Shown one piece after another: positions 11,790 through 20,961 of a stretch of 64,000 bases of DNA (its first letter is position 1; every line of letters starts with the position of its first letter). The position numbers and the translations under genes are program-made. The notes below the pieces were generated by a model. The model saw nothing but the letters and a program-made list of their open reading frames with translations, made no database searches and was not told the DNA's origin. The stretch is taken from the NCBI GenBank assembly GCA_030674185.1, contig JAPXFY010000022.1, forward strand, positions 46,418,398 through 46,482,397, written 5' to 3'. This stretch comes from Monoplex corrugatus. Its lineage: Eukaryota > Mollusca > Gastropoda > Littorinimorpha > Ranellidae.

Positions 11790-12040
11790 AAGCTTAAGAA
11801 AAGATAAGCAACATTTATGGAACATTTTATGAGGCAAGAGACATTAGAACACCTAGTTGCAACAGGAAAGCTGAAAGGAAAGAGAGCACCAGGTAGACCC
11901 AGGGAGAAAATATTGGATAGACTTGCAGAATGGCTGAGGACAGAGAGGGTGGGAGAATTACTTGCAGCAACAAGGGATAGATTCATATAGAGGGCCATGG
12001 TCGCCAGCACCATGCGGCAGGGCACATGATGATGATGATC
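11790..12040 (+). pseudogene. RTE-like LINE C-terminal fragment with (GAT)n tail
   Basis: Translates to HLVATGKLKGKRAPGRPREK, then ILDRLAEWLRTERV, then LLAATRDR and MVASTMRQGT, followed by a stop and GATGATGATGAT. The same C-terminus recurs at 26640-26706, 29945-30178, 36243-36470 and 52385-52545, always ending in a GAT/ATC trinucleotide tail. Confidence 0.8.
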
Positions 12041-12139
12041 CTACTATGCTTACTATCTCCTCCTATTGTACCATGCTTACTATCTAATCCTATTAATCTG
12101 TGCTTAATATATCATCCTGTTATACCATGCTTAGTGTCT

Positions 12140-12512
12140 CGTCACTTCTCAGAGTCAAATGGACAGACAGAAGAACAAACAATAGCATGCTAAAGGAACT
12201 GAATGTCAGGCGCCAGCTGCTGACAGAGATCGACAAAAGAAATTTGAAGTATGTAGGCCATGCTATCAGAAACACCAAAACAGATCTGATGTCAACGGTC
12301 CTGTAGTGTAAAGTTGAGGTGAGGAGAAGAAAAGGACGACCACACACCTCCTGTTTCAACAATGTCACTGAAGTCTGTGGTCTGCAGATCCAGGAGATCA
12401 CCCACAGATGTCTTAATTGTGTTACCTTGAGAAAGCTTGTGACATCGAGTGTGGTTCCTACCGCCGATCCCAGCGAGGAAGAGAGATGAGATGAGATGAG
12501 ATGAGATGAGAT
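12140..12512 (+). pseudogene. RTE-like LINE C-terminal fragment with (GAGAT)n tail
   Basis: Translates to RVKWTDRRTNNSMLKELNVR, then RQLLTEIDKRNLKYVGHAIR, a stop, then RRRKGRPHTSCFNNVTEV. It ends in a GAGAT pentanucleotide run. The phrase AGTGTCTCRTC occurs on both sides and may be a target duplication. It is related to the fragment at 51643-52076. Confidence 0.78.
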
Positions 12513-12584
12513 GAGTGTCTCATCTTGTTAAACCATGCTTAATATCTCATCCTATTATATCATACTTAATATTTCATCCTTCCT

Positions 12585-13210
12585 GTCATGGGGATATTGG
12601 GGGCTCTTTCAGCATAAATAGTATCCCCACCTTCTGGAAATTCTGTGCTAGAAATTTCCTCTTTTCTGTCACTGTCTTTGTTTCTTTCTTCCTCCTTTGC
12701 TTTCTGTCAGTTCTTCCTGTCATTTTCTGCCTTGCTGGTCCCTTCACCTGTATGTGTTCGATAAAATCTTACGTACATTTCTCTTAGGATTGACAATTAG
12801 GTACATGGATTAAGTGCATTTTTGGCTTTAGGAAAATGAGATATGTGGTAGCAACTTTAGGTAACTTAGGCCCGTTTTTATATGTTTCAGTGCCCTTTGT
12901 TATGTTTAAATTTGTATTCAGACATGTTTTTTTTAAATCCCATGTGTGATGGATTGGACATAGTGGTCAGTGCCAGGGGCATCTCCGTAGATCATGTGCC
13001 CAAATGCATTGATGCATGTACTTAATTTTTTTTTCTTTTTTTTTTTTCTCCTGTTGAGAAGTATTGTGTTTGTTTTGAAAAAGTTATAGCCCTGATATGG
13101 CTCTATGCGGTCAGCTGGGATTTAAACAAAAATAAGTATAAAAAGTAGTGTTTTGAAGCAGATCATAGCCCTGATATGGCTCTACGCAGTCAGCTGGGCT
13201 TTAAAATGAA
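12585..13210 (+). repeat. Interspersed repeat family A, copy 2
   Basis: A near full-length copy, plus orientation, from GGGGGCTCTTTCAG through AAATTCTGTGCTAGAAATTTCC to two successive GCCCTGATATGGCTCTA..GGTCAGCTGGG..TTTAAA tails. The doubled tail is peculiar to this copy. Confidence 0.75.
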
Positions 13211-13254
13211 AATAACAGTAACAGAAATATCTCATCCTGTATACTATACTTATA

Positions 13255-13620
13255 CTATTCCTAAGACACTCCTAGAAGAATGGTCATCAACAGAAAGAAT
13301 GCCAAATGAATTGTGGAAGACATGAAAGAAGTATTGGGCAACAACAGTTGAAAATATTCTGGGCGAAAAGAAAAGAAACAAACAAAAGCCATTCATAAGT
13401 GATAAAGTAATGGAATTTGCAAAACGGAAAAGCAAAGCCAGAAAGAAGTGAAATACAAAAGAATATTATAAGCCAAAGAAGGAGATACAGTCAGAAGTAC
13501 AGAGAGAGACAAGAGGTTGTGGCTAGATCAAGAATGCGAAAAGATAGTAGAGTATGACTCTCACAGAAAATCAAAACAGATGTTTCAGCGAATACGCAAA
13601 CTCAAATCACCAGGATCCAT
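13255..13620 (+). pseudogene. LINE fragment, linker between endonuclease and RT
   Basis: Frames in pieces give FISDKVMEFAKRKSKARKK, then WLDQECEKIVEYDSHRKSKQ and MFQRIRKLKSPGSI, which is the basic linker of RTE-like LINEs between endonuclease and reverse transcriptase. Several stops and frame changes are present. It is probably the same family as 36243-36725. Confidence 0.65.
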
Positions 13621-13632
13621 AAAAAAAAACAC

Positions 13633-14015
13633 ACATACAAACAAACAAAAAAGAATCAGAATGAGTATTCAATACAACCAGACAAGACAGGCGCAAATTC
13701 TCAGCCAACTGGCTTTTGTCAAGCATAAGATCACAAATGAACAAAACTCAAAAATTACAAGAAAAAAGATTGAAACTTCCCTGCTGCTTCATCCAGTGTG
13801 AGAAGTTTCAATCTTTTCCTCCTAATTTTTGTATTTGGTGTTTGTTCGTTTGTGATCTTACGTTTATGCTTGACAAAGGCCAGTTGGCCGAAAATTTGTG
13901 CCTGCCTTGTCTGGTTGTATTAAATATGCGTTCTGATTTTTTTCTTTTTTTTTTTTTTCTTTTCTGGTGTCTGTTTGCTTACATGTGGGCAGTCACACTT
14001 GTTTTGGATTTTTAA
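13633..14015. mobile_element. Arms-only inverted element related to Penelope-like arms
   Basis: Two inverted copies of about 160-215 bases meet at 13795: a minus-oriented arm 13633-13795 and a plus-oriented arm 13797-14015. Shared phrases are AAGTTTCAATCTTTT, GTGTTTGTTCGTTTGTGATC, CTTGACAAAGGCCAGTTGGC and GGCAGTCACACTTGTTTTGG. The same arms flank the Penelope-like element at 27312-29506, so this looks like a derivative lacking the coding core. The flanks are A-rich and no clear target duplication could be assigned. Confidence 0.75.
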
Positions 14016-14261
14016 AAAAATCATCTAAAATGGAGATTGGTAGAATGGCTTGTGGCTTAATCTCAGTGTTGGATGGTTGGCTTGTGGCTTAATCTCAGTG
14101 TTGGTTGGTTGGTTGGTAGGTTAAGTTGTAGACTTTTTAAAACAGGGATTTTGTGTAAAGGTGGTAAAATACAAAACTATGATCATGCTGCATTTGATGA
14201 TGTTTGTGGCGTACTTTACTAGTGCCATGGATGATTGATTTTCTTTTTGTCTGTGTTCCAG

Positions 14262-14296
14262 CCAGTGGAAGGGGGAAGTTACTGAGGGAGTGCCAG
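14262..14296 (+). CDS. DCTPP1: dCTP pyrophosphatase 1, 35-base exon 3
   Basis: Microexon of 35 bases, residues 75 (split) to 87 (split), giving FQWKGEVTEGVPE across the joins. The F-Q-W-K tract is the loop after the first acidic pair and its Trp is characteristic of the family. The acceptor is TTTTTGTCTGTGTTCCAG and the donor GTGAGTGAGTG at 14297. Phases fit exons 2 and 4 exactly, which makes this small exon convincing. Its donor runs straight into a 470-base GT-rich repeat. Confidence 0.88.
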
Positions 14297-14765
14297 GTGA
14301 GTGAGTGTGTGCGTGTGTGTGTGTGTGTGAGTGTGAGTATGTGTGTGTGTGAATGTGAGTATGTGTGTGTCTATGTGTGTTTCTGTATGTGTGTGAGTGT
14401 GTGTGTGTATGTGGGGTGTGCAAATGTGTGTGCGTGTTGTGTGTGTGTGTGTGTGTATATGTGAGTGTGTGTGTATTGTGTTGTGTGCGAGTGTGTGTAT
14501 GTCTGTGTGTGTGTGTGTGTGTGTTGTGTGGTATGTCTGTGTGTGTGTATGTGTGTGTGAGTATGTGTGTATGTTGTTTGTGTGTGTGTGCGTGTGCACG
14601 CGCACGTTTGTGTGGTGTGTGTGTGTGTCTGTGCTGATGTGTCTGTGTCAGTGTGTATGTACTGGTGTATGTGTGTGTATACATATGTGTGTGTGTGTAT
14701 TTGTGTGAGAGTGTGTGTGTTGTGTGCATGTGTGTGTGTGTGCTGATGTGTGTGTGTGTAAAAAA
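14297..14765. repeat. GT-rich simple repeat at the donor of DCTPP1 exon 3
   Basis: About 470 bases of (GT)n with interruptions (GA, TA, CA), beginning in the donor GTGAGTGAGTGTGTG itself. In the transcript it is a UG-rich tract. Confidence 0.97.
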
Positions 14766-15277
14766 GAGAGAGAACGTATGTGTGCATGCAAGAGAGAGAG
14801 AACAAGAACTTGCTTGTATAGGTGAGTTCATGTGTGTGTGTTTATGTGTAAATCATGTGTCAATTGAGCAGATGTCTCTTACATCTTACTGGTGACACTT
14901 AAATCAGCAAATCATCAGTTGTTGATGGATGGATATTTCACCTGTAATTGTAATCTGCTCTATGAGAGTAGTTAGGAAAATTATTACGACCTTGTTTATT
15001 GCAGTTGTAAATGCTGCTGTTCAGATATTGTCCATAACTTAATCTCCAGCCTGCCATATGCAGAGTACCAGAATGGATGCCTCTGTCCTCACTGCACCTG
15101 GTTTTATTTCTGCTGAAGCTTCTTCGAGGTCACAGTTACTTGAGAAGTACAAAATCTGGATTTTGGTATAAAAATGACGATTGTTGTATGGCTTGGTTAT
15201 CCTTTTTAATTATCTTTTTTGTTGTTGTTGTTATATTTATTTATGTATTCATTACATATTTTCTGTTTTGTTCACAG

Positions 15278-15465
15278 AGCTGACAGACAAGGAAAAAACA
15301 CACCTGGGACAGGAAATGAGCGATGTTCTGATTTACCTGATTGACCTCGCTAACAAATGCCATGTTGACTTGCCCACAGCTGTGCTGGCGAAGGTGGCGC
15401 ACAATGCAGAGAAATATCCCAAGGAGAAGGCTTATGGTCGAGCTGATAAATACAGCGATTTGTGA
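15278..15465 (+). CDS. DCTPP1: dCTP pyrophosphatase 1, terminal exon 4
   Basis: Last coding exon, residues 87 (split) to 148 and the TGA stop. It begins LTDKEKTHLGQEMSDVLIYL and carries the second metal-binding pair, E99 and D102 (ExxD), followed by the conserved helix D-L-A-N-K-C-x-V-D-L-P and the C-terminal K-Y-P...Y-S-D-L. The acceptor is TTCTGTTTTGTTCACAG before 15278. There are no frame breaks, so the gene looks functional. The 3' region takes in a SINE-like repeat at 15541 and an AATAAA at 15701 that could be the polyadenylation signal; that last point is a guess. Confidence 0.94.
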
Positions 15466-15540
15466 TTTTCAGAAGGTGTGAATGAGTGGTGTGTGTGATG
15501 AAGAGTGAAAGTTGACATTTTGCTGCCATTTGCTAGTATA

Positions 15541-15672
15541 ACAGTTTCAGTTTCAGTTTCTCAAGATGATGTCTCTGCACTCAGAATGAATTCCATATGC
15601 ACTAACATCACAGGTGCTGTGTGTATGGTGATCATGGCACAAGCCTTAAGCCTGCACGTAAACCCACATGAC
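15541..15672 (+). mobile_element. SINE-like element with (CAGTTT)n end
   Basis: Shorter copy of the family at 10587, with CAGTTTCAGTTTCTCAAGA, TGAATTCCATATGCACTAAC and GCACAAGCCTTAAGCCTGCA. It sits in the likely 3' UTR of DCTPP1. Confidence 0.7.
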
Positions 15673-15781
15673 AGAAAGTAAGTAAATCAGTAAGTAAATG
15701 AATAAATAGATAAAAGATAAACGAGTATGTAGATAACTAAACAAGTAAGAAATGAGAAATAACAAATAACAGTAAGTTCAT

Positions 15782-15793
15782 GCACACACACAC

Positions 15794-15835
<42 letters not shown>

Positions 15836-15935
15836 TAAGAAATGAGAAATAACAAATAACAGTAAATACACACATGTACACACACCTGCACACAGACACA
15901 CACACACACACATAGGCCTACATTTATACACACCC
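15782..15935. repeat. (CA)n tracts flanking a duplicated 30-base segment
   Basis: Two CA runs separated by AGAAATGAGAAATAACAAAT, which also precedes the first run at about 15749. Confidence 0.9.
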
Positions 15936-16029
15936 ATATCCATACAGCGTGACGGCTGACAACAACTGCAACAACAACAGCAGAAAATAGGACACACACA
16001 CATATACAAGTGCTCACATATACACCAAC

Positions 16030-16111
16030 CAATTTATGCAGCAGATGATAAAGCAAAAGGTAGACACATATGACAACCTTACAGACATATAGACAACAAT
16101 CAACAAACAGA

Positions 16112-16147
<36 letters not shown>

Positions 16148-16198
16148 CATGACACCTTACAGACATATAGACAACAATCAAAAACAACACACACAACA

Positions 16199-16239
<41 letters not shown>

Positions 16240-16285
16240 TATCATGACACCTTACAGACATATAGACAACAATCAACAAACAGAC

Positions 16286-16318
<33 letters not shown>

Positions 16319-16358
16319 CATGACACCTTACAGACATATAGACAACAATCAACAACAA

Positions 16359-16410
<52 letters not shown>

Positions 16411-16772
16411 CATGACACCTTACAGACATATAGACAAACAACAACAACACAACCACACAACCCCAAACACAACACACACACACACACACACACACACAAT
16501 ATATCATGAACTACAGACATATAGACAACAATCAACAAACAGACCACACACCACACACACACACACAACCACCACACACATATATCATGACACCTTACAG
16601 ACATATAGACAACAATCAACAAACAGACCACACACACACACACAACACACCACATATATCATGACACCTTACAGACATATAGACAACAATCAACAAACAG
16701 ACCACCACACACACACACACACACATATATCATGACACCTTACAGACATATAGACAACAATCAACAAACAGA

Positions 16773-16806
<34 letters not shown>

Positions 16807-16925
16807 CATGACACCTTACAGACATATAGACAACAATCAACAAACAGACCACACACACACACACACACACACACAACATATATCATGACACCTTACAGAC
16901 ATATAGACAACAATCAACAAACAGA

Positions 16926-16961
<36 letters not shown>

Positions 16962-17003
16962 CATGACACCTTACAGACATATAGACAACAACAGACCACA
17001 CAC

Positions 17004-17046
<43 letters not shown>

Positions 17047-17400
17047 CATGACACCTTACAGACATATAGACAACAATCAACAAACAGACCACACACACAC
17101 ACCACACACACACACACAATCATACACCTTACAGATATAGACAACATCAACAAACAGACCACAAACAAACAACACAACATATATCATGACACCTTACAGA
17201 CATATAGACAACAATCAACAAACGGACCACACACACACACACACACACACATATGACACCTTACAGACATATAGACAACATCAACAACAGACCACACACA
17301 CCACAACACTACACACTTACAGACATATATGACAACAACAACAACACACACACACACACACATTTATCAGACAACACTTACAGACATTAGACAACAGACA
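16030..17400. repeat. Satellite with embedded (AC)n, left block
   Basis: About 16 copies of a unit made of CATATATCATGACACC, TTACAGACATATAGACAAC, AATCAACAAACAGACCAC and then (AC)n of variable length. Length differences between copies are mostly in the AC part. The array continues at 19030-19281 beyond the Tc1-like insertion. Confidence 0.96.
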
Positions 17401-17645
17401 TCATTTAAGGCACACACCCCTTCACAAACACAACATAATTGATCATAATTTGGCCAATTCCTCTCTAAATTTTTAAGTTGAAATAATTGACATGTTTAGA
17501 ATTGATTCTATGTTTTATTTCATATTTCCACACCTGTTTTGGAAAAAGAAATTAGCACAATGACCCATTAGTGAACAGCACATGCATTTAAAGGAACATC
17601 CCCCCCTTTTCAAAAAACAAAGTGTCAGATTTGGCCAATCTGTTT
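17401..17645. other. AT-rich flank between satellite and transposase
   Basis: Presumed 3' terminal region of the Tc1-like element. I looked for an inverted match with the 18920-19035 side and found only weak, unconvincing similarity, so the exact ends are not assigned. Confidence 0.4.
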
Positions 17646-18674
17646 TCAATATCGCGTGTGTCCGCCCCGAGCCTGGATGCATGCTTCACAGCGCCGATGC
17701 ATCGACCCCACAAGGGTACGGAGTGTGTCCTGAGGGATGGCCGCCCACTCGATCTGCAGGATGTCGACCAGCCTGGCCAGGGTGCCCGGTGGGGGGTGGT
17801 TGTCCCTGATGCGCCTCCCGAGCACATCCCAGAGGTGTTCAATTGGGTTCAGGTCAGGTGAGCACGCTGGCCAGGCCATACGGACGACTTCATGCTGCTC
17901 CAGGAAGTCGGTCACAAGGCGTGCTCGATGCGCAGGTGCATTGTCGTCCTGGAAGATGGCGCCTTGACCAAGGTCCACAAGCGCAGGCAGTGCCACGGCC
18001 GCCAGAACCTCGTCCCGGTACCGGACCCCGTTCAGGATGCCGTCAATGGGGAGCAGGGGGGTCCGGGTACCACGGCTCATGCCACCCCACACCATCACCG
18101 ACCCGCCGCCGTACCGGTTATGCTCTTGGACAGTGGCGTCAGCGAACCTCTCCCCTTGACGTCGCCACACCCGAGCCCGGCCATCGTTAAAGGTCAGGGT
18201 GAACCTGGACTCATCCGAAAACAAGACCCGGGCCCACTGTTGCCTTGTCCAGGTCACGTGCTCCCTGGCCCAGGTCATGCGGCGCACTCTGTTGACCAGT
18301 GACAGCACGGGTCGGACGGCCAGTCTCCGTGACCTCAAGTTTGCCTCATGTAGCCGTCTTCTCACCGTGCTGCAGCTGATGTTAGCACCTGTTGCGTCCC
18401 TCAGCTGACCCCTCAAGGTCACCGCAGTGGATGCCCTTTCCCTCAGGACGGAGAGGGCAAGGTAGCGGTCTTGCTGTCTTATCGTTACTCTGGGTCGACC
18501 CGTGTGACGCCTTTCCTGGACTGCTCCAGTCTCATTGAAGCGCTCCAGCAGTCTCTGGATTGTGGAATGCGACACTTCAAGTCGTCTAGCAACTTCCCGC
18601 TGCGCTAGGCCTTCATCAAGCAGAGCGAGGGCTCTCCCCCGCTGCTCATCCGTCATCCGTCGTCTTGCAAGCAT
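17646..18674 (-). CDS. Tc1-like transposase (DD34E), intact reading frame
   Basis: A 342-residue transposase of the IS630-Tc1-mariner superfamily, which cuts and pastes DNA at TA sites. The N-terminal paired-like helix-turn-helix region (residues about 7-50, including Q-R-E-V-A-R-R-L...S-T-I-Q-R-L) is followed by the H-T-G-R-P-R-V AT-hook-like motif at 57-63, a second HTH to about 115, and the catalytic domain with D154 (LFSDESRF), D244 (FQDDNAPAH) and E279 (PDLNPIEHLWD). D244 and E279 are separated by 34 residues, giving DD34E. The frame is uninterrupted and starts at ATG 18674; a methionine at residue 7 is a possible alternative. The gene is GC-rich in an AT-rich, satellite setting, which suggests a recent arrival, perhaps by horizontal transfer. 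Clear terminal inverted repeats were not found by eye. Confidence 0.93.
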   Translation of the reverse strand: MLARRRMTDEQRGRALALLDEGLAQREVARRLEVSHSTIQRLLERFNETGAVQERRHTGRPRVTIRQQDRYLALSVLRERASTAVTLRGQLRDATGANISCSTVRRRLHEANLRSRRLAVRPVLSLVNRVRRMTWAREHVTWTRQQWARVLFSDESRFTLTFNDGRARVWRRQGERFADATVQEHNRYGGGSVMVWGGMSRGTRTPLLPIDGILNGVRYRDEVLAAVALPALVDLGQGAIFQDDNAPAHRARLVTDFLEQHEVVRMAWPACSPDLNPIEHLWDVLGRRIRDNHPPPGTLARLVDILQIEWAAIPQDTLRTLVGSMHRRCEACIQARGGHTRY

Positions 18675-19029
18675 GGTTAAAACGAACCAAGAACGGGTCC
18701 TTTTTATCCTCGTCTGCGGGCAACTTTGGCTGGAGTAGTGTTCAAAAAGGGCTTGCCTTGCACGTGCAAAGCGAATTTTGTCGCTACCTTGCCTGCGTCG
18801 TCAGAGAGACCCTGCTGAAGATTCGACAATTTCGTGTGGAAATTGTCTTCCTTGGGCCGCCCATAGCAAATCGGCAAATCCCCAAACACGTGCCAAAAGG
18901 AAACTGCAATGTTGTCTGAGCTCTTATCCATTCAGTTACGGCAACGAATTGGAGAAAAGAGTAAGAGAAAATAGGTTATTTCTCCTTTCAAAAATTGACT
19001 CAAAAACGTTCCTGGCCCTTCAATAATGA

Positions 19030-19085
19030 CGTGTAGTATATATCATGACACCTTACAGACATATAGACAACAATCAACAAACAGA

Positions 19086-19149
<64 letters not shown>

Positions 19150-19192
19150 CATGACAACCTTACAGACATATAGACAACAATCAACAAACAGA

Positions 19193-19226
<34 letters not shown>

Positions 19227-19281
19227 CATACCTTACAGACATATAGACAACAGACAGAACACACACACACACACACACACA
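19030..19281. repeat. Satellite with embedded (AC)n, right block
   Basis: Three further units of the 16030-17400 satellite, resuming TATATATCATGACACCTTAC after the Tc1-like insertion and ending in the (AC)n tract that abuts the LINE. Confidence 0.95.
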
Positions 19282-19353
19282 CGCATTCAAAATGGCGGAG
19301 ACTCCTGACGGATAAAAATTTCGGCAGTCAGAGATAACAGGAAATAGTCTCAA

Positions 19354-20607
19354 ATGACCAGAACAAGACGGGGGCGCCTTGCTGAACAGAGGCAAGAAGC
19401 TGCGTCTGCGGAAAAGACCGACTACGAGAGGCCGTCGACCAGCGACAAGCGAGACAGGATCAAAAAGGCAGAGACTGTCCCTTCAAATGGCGCTTCGACC
19501 GCGGTTTCCACGGGCACGCAGAGCGGGACAACATCCATCACATCTATACCAAGCTCTGCGGAACTCGTGAGTACGATCGTTGAACTAAAAAACATCGTAC
19601 TGGATCTGCGCAACCAGGTCAGTACCTTAGAAAGGACTGTGCTTGCGCAGATCGAGGCCCGGTCGACAGCAACCGCCACCATCAAACCGACCAGGAACAG
19701 TCATACACAGACAGATAATTCCACAACAACTCCCACGTACGCAGACGTTCTAAAACAAAAGCACACACGCAGGCAGGACGTCCAACAGGCACAACGATCA
19801 AACACAACAAAAACTAGCAGCAATACTCGAGCGAAAACAGAGCTTGAAAAGAAAACCAAAGACGGGAAAGAACACCATGACATCAAAAAAGCTAAAGACG
19901 TCACATCACAGCTCAAGGACGCAACGTCACACACCAAAAAGATTTCAGAACAACGTAAAACAAACCACGACCTTCCCTATGTTCTGACTATCCATGATTC
20001 AGTGTTGAAAGGTGTCCACTCGAGACGACTGGGACGATCTTATGGTTTTGAAGGAGACTCAAGTACTGTGAATAACATTCATGACATACAAAAATCTTTA
20101 GACAAGTCACTTTCCAACTTTGACAGTCCTGCAGACTGTATTGTTTTACACTGTGGTGTCCACGAACTGAATAGCAAAGATCTCAAAGCAACAACACAAA
20201 ATTTAGCTTCTTCCATCAATCATATAACACAAAAATATCCAAACACAAAGATAGTCATCAGCAAGGTCGCCCCTGTACGACAGTCACGTATGGAAGTTCG
20301 GCGGAATTTGTTTAACGCCTTTTTATCTGCTGAACTTGTTAACATAAAAAATCTTTCATTTGTCTCCCATGATAACCTTCGAACTAACCAGCAGTTTCTA
20401 CAGGACAATATTCACCCCACCGCCAGAGGAAGCAGCGTGATAGCGGGGAACCTGGGAAGACACATTCGGGATCTATTTTGGGAGACGCCTAGAAGACCAG
20501 GAGGATCACGACCTTCACGGCCACACGCCTCTAGATTCTCCCGAGGACCGTTCCCCTATTTTGACAGCTATGAACCGTGGTGGCTGTCATACAAATGTTT
20601 TGAATGA
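19354..20607 (+). CDS. LINE ORF1 protein with SGNH-esterase-like domain
   Basis: A 417-residue protein. The N-terminus is basic and Ser/Thr-rich. A predicted coiled coil (about 68-103, STIVELKNIVLDLRNQVSTL) would allow multimerisation. The region 108-205 is low-complexity and Lys-rich, suited to RNA binding. The domain at about 207-372 has SGNH-hydrolase blocks: I-H-D-S at 213-216 (Gly of the usual GDS replaced by His), G-V-H-E-L-N at 268-273, and D-N-I-H-P at 351-355 providing Asp and His. Esterase-like domains are known in ORF1 of some LINE clades. The frame is uninterrupted. No CCHC knuckles are visible. The ATG at 19354 is the first in frame after the (AC)n junction. Confidence 0.82.
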   Translation: MTRTRRGRLAEQRQEAASAEKTDYERPSTSDKRDRIKKAETVPSNGASTAVSTGTQSGTTSITSIPSSAELVSTIVELKNIVLDLRNQVSTLERTVLAQIEARSTATATIKPTRNSHTQTDNSTTTPTYADVLKQKHTRRQDVQQAQRSNTTKTSSNTRAKTELEKKTKDGKEHHDIKKAKDVTSQLKDATSHTKKISEQRKTNHDLPYVLTIHDSVLKGVHSRRLGRSYGFEGDSSTVNNIHDIQKSLDKSLSNFDSPADCIVLHCGVHELNSKDLKATTQNLASSINHITQKYPNTKIVISKVAPVRQSRMEVRRNLFNAFLSAELVNIKNLSFVSHDNLRTNQQFLQDNIHPTARGSSVIAGNLGRHIRDLFWETPRRPGGSRPSRPHASRFSRGPFPYFDSYEPWWLSYKCFE

Positions 20608-20961
20608 ATAGTAGTAGATCTACAGTGACCAACGTTTCATGTCACAGGACTTTTTCCTCGTCATCTCTGACAGTTCTCTTGGTGAAAGTCAGGACTCAGA
20701 CTATAATCTCTGTACATTTGAAGGCGTGTATACTATTATTTAATTTATTTATAATTTATTTCTGTTCTAGATCAAAAGTCTTATCTTGATTAGTAGGACT
20801 TCTTTTCTCCATAGTTTTACTCATTTTTTGTTTCTACCTTTACTTTGTAGTAAAAGTAATCATTCCCCCCCCCCCTCCCCATTTTCCTCGTACACGGAAA
20901 ACCAAATATACGTGATTTTCAAACAAATCACCGTTAATTGAAAATAAGGGATTAGCCGACT

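Larger units (their letters stand above)
11515..12580. repeat. Degenerate ~27-30 bp minisatellite split by two LINE fragments
   Basis: The unit is roughly TATCTCATCCT, RTTATACCATGCTTA, visible at 11520-11770, 12045-12145 and 12510-12585. The intervening blocks are LINE pieces, so the array predates both insertions. Confidence 0.75.

Noticed and set aside
15181..15465. 94-codon frame as a complete DCTPP1
   Set aside because: The first 32 residues are intron translation (hydrophobic, T-rich); the real exon begins at 15278.
16070..17256. His/Thr-repeat and Cys/Val-repeat frames in AC/GT microsatellites
   Set aside because: Simple-repeat translation only; the same holds at 14121-14895, 49800-50160, 52205-52437, 53771-54112 and 63307-63622.
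17737..18302. Plus-strand frames opposite the Tc1-like transposase
   Set aside because: They mirror a GC-rich coding strand; the minus-strand protein has all transposase motifs.
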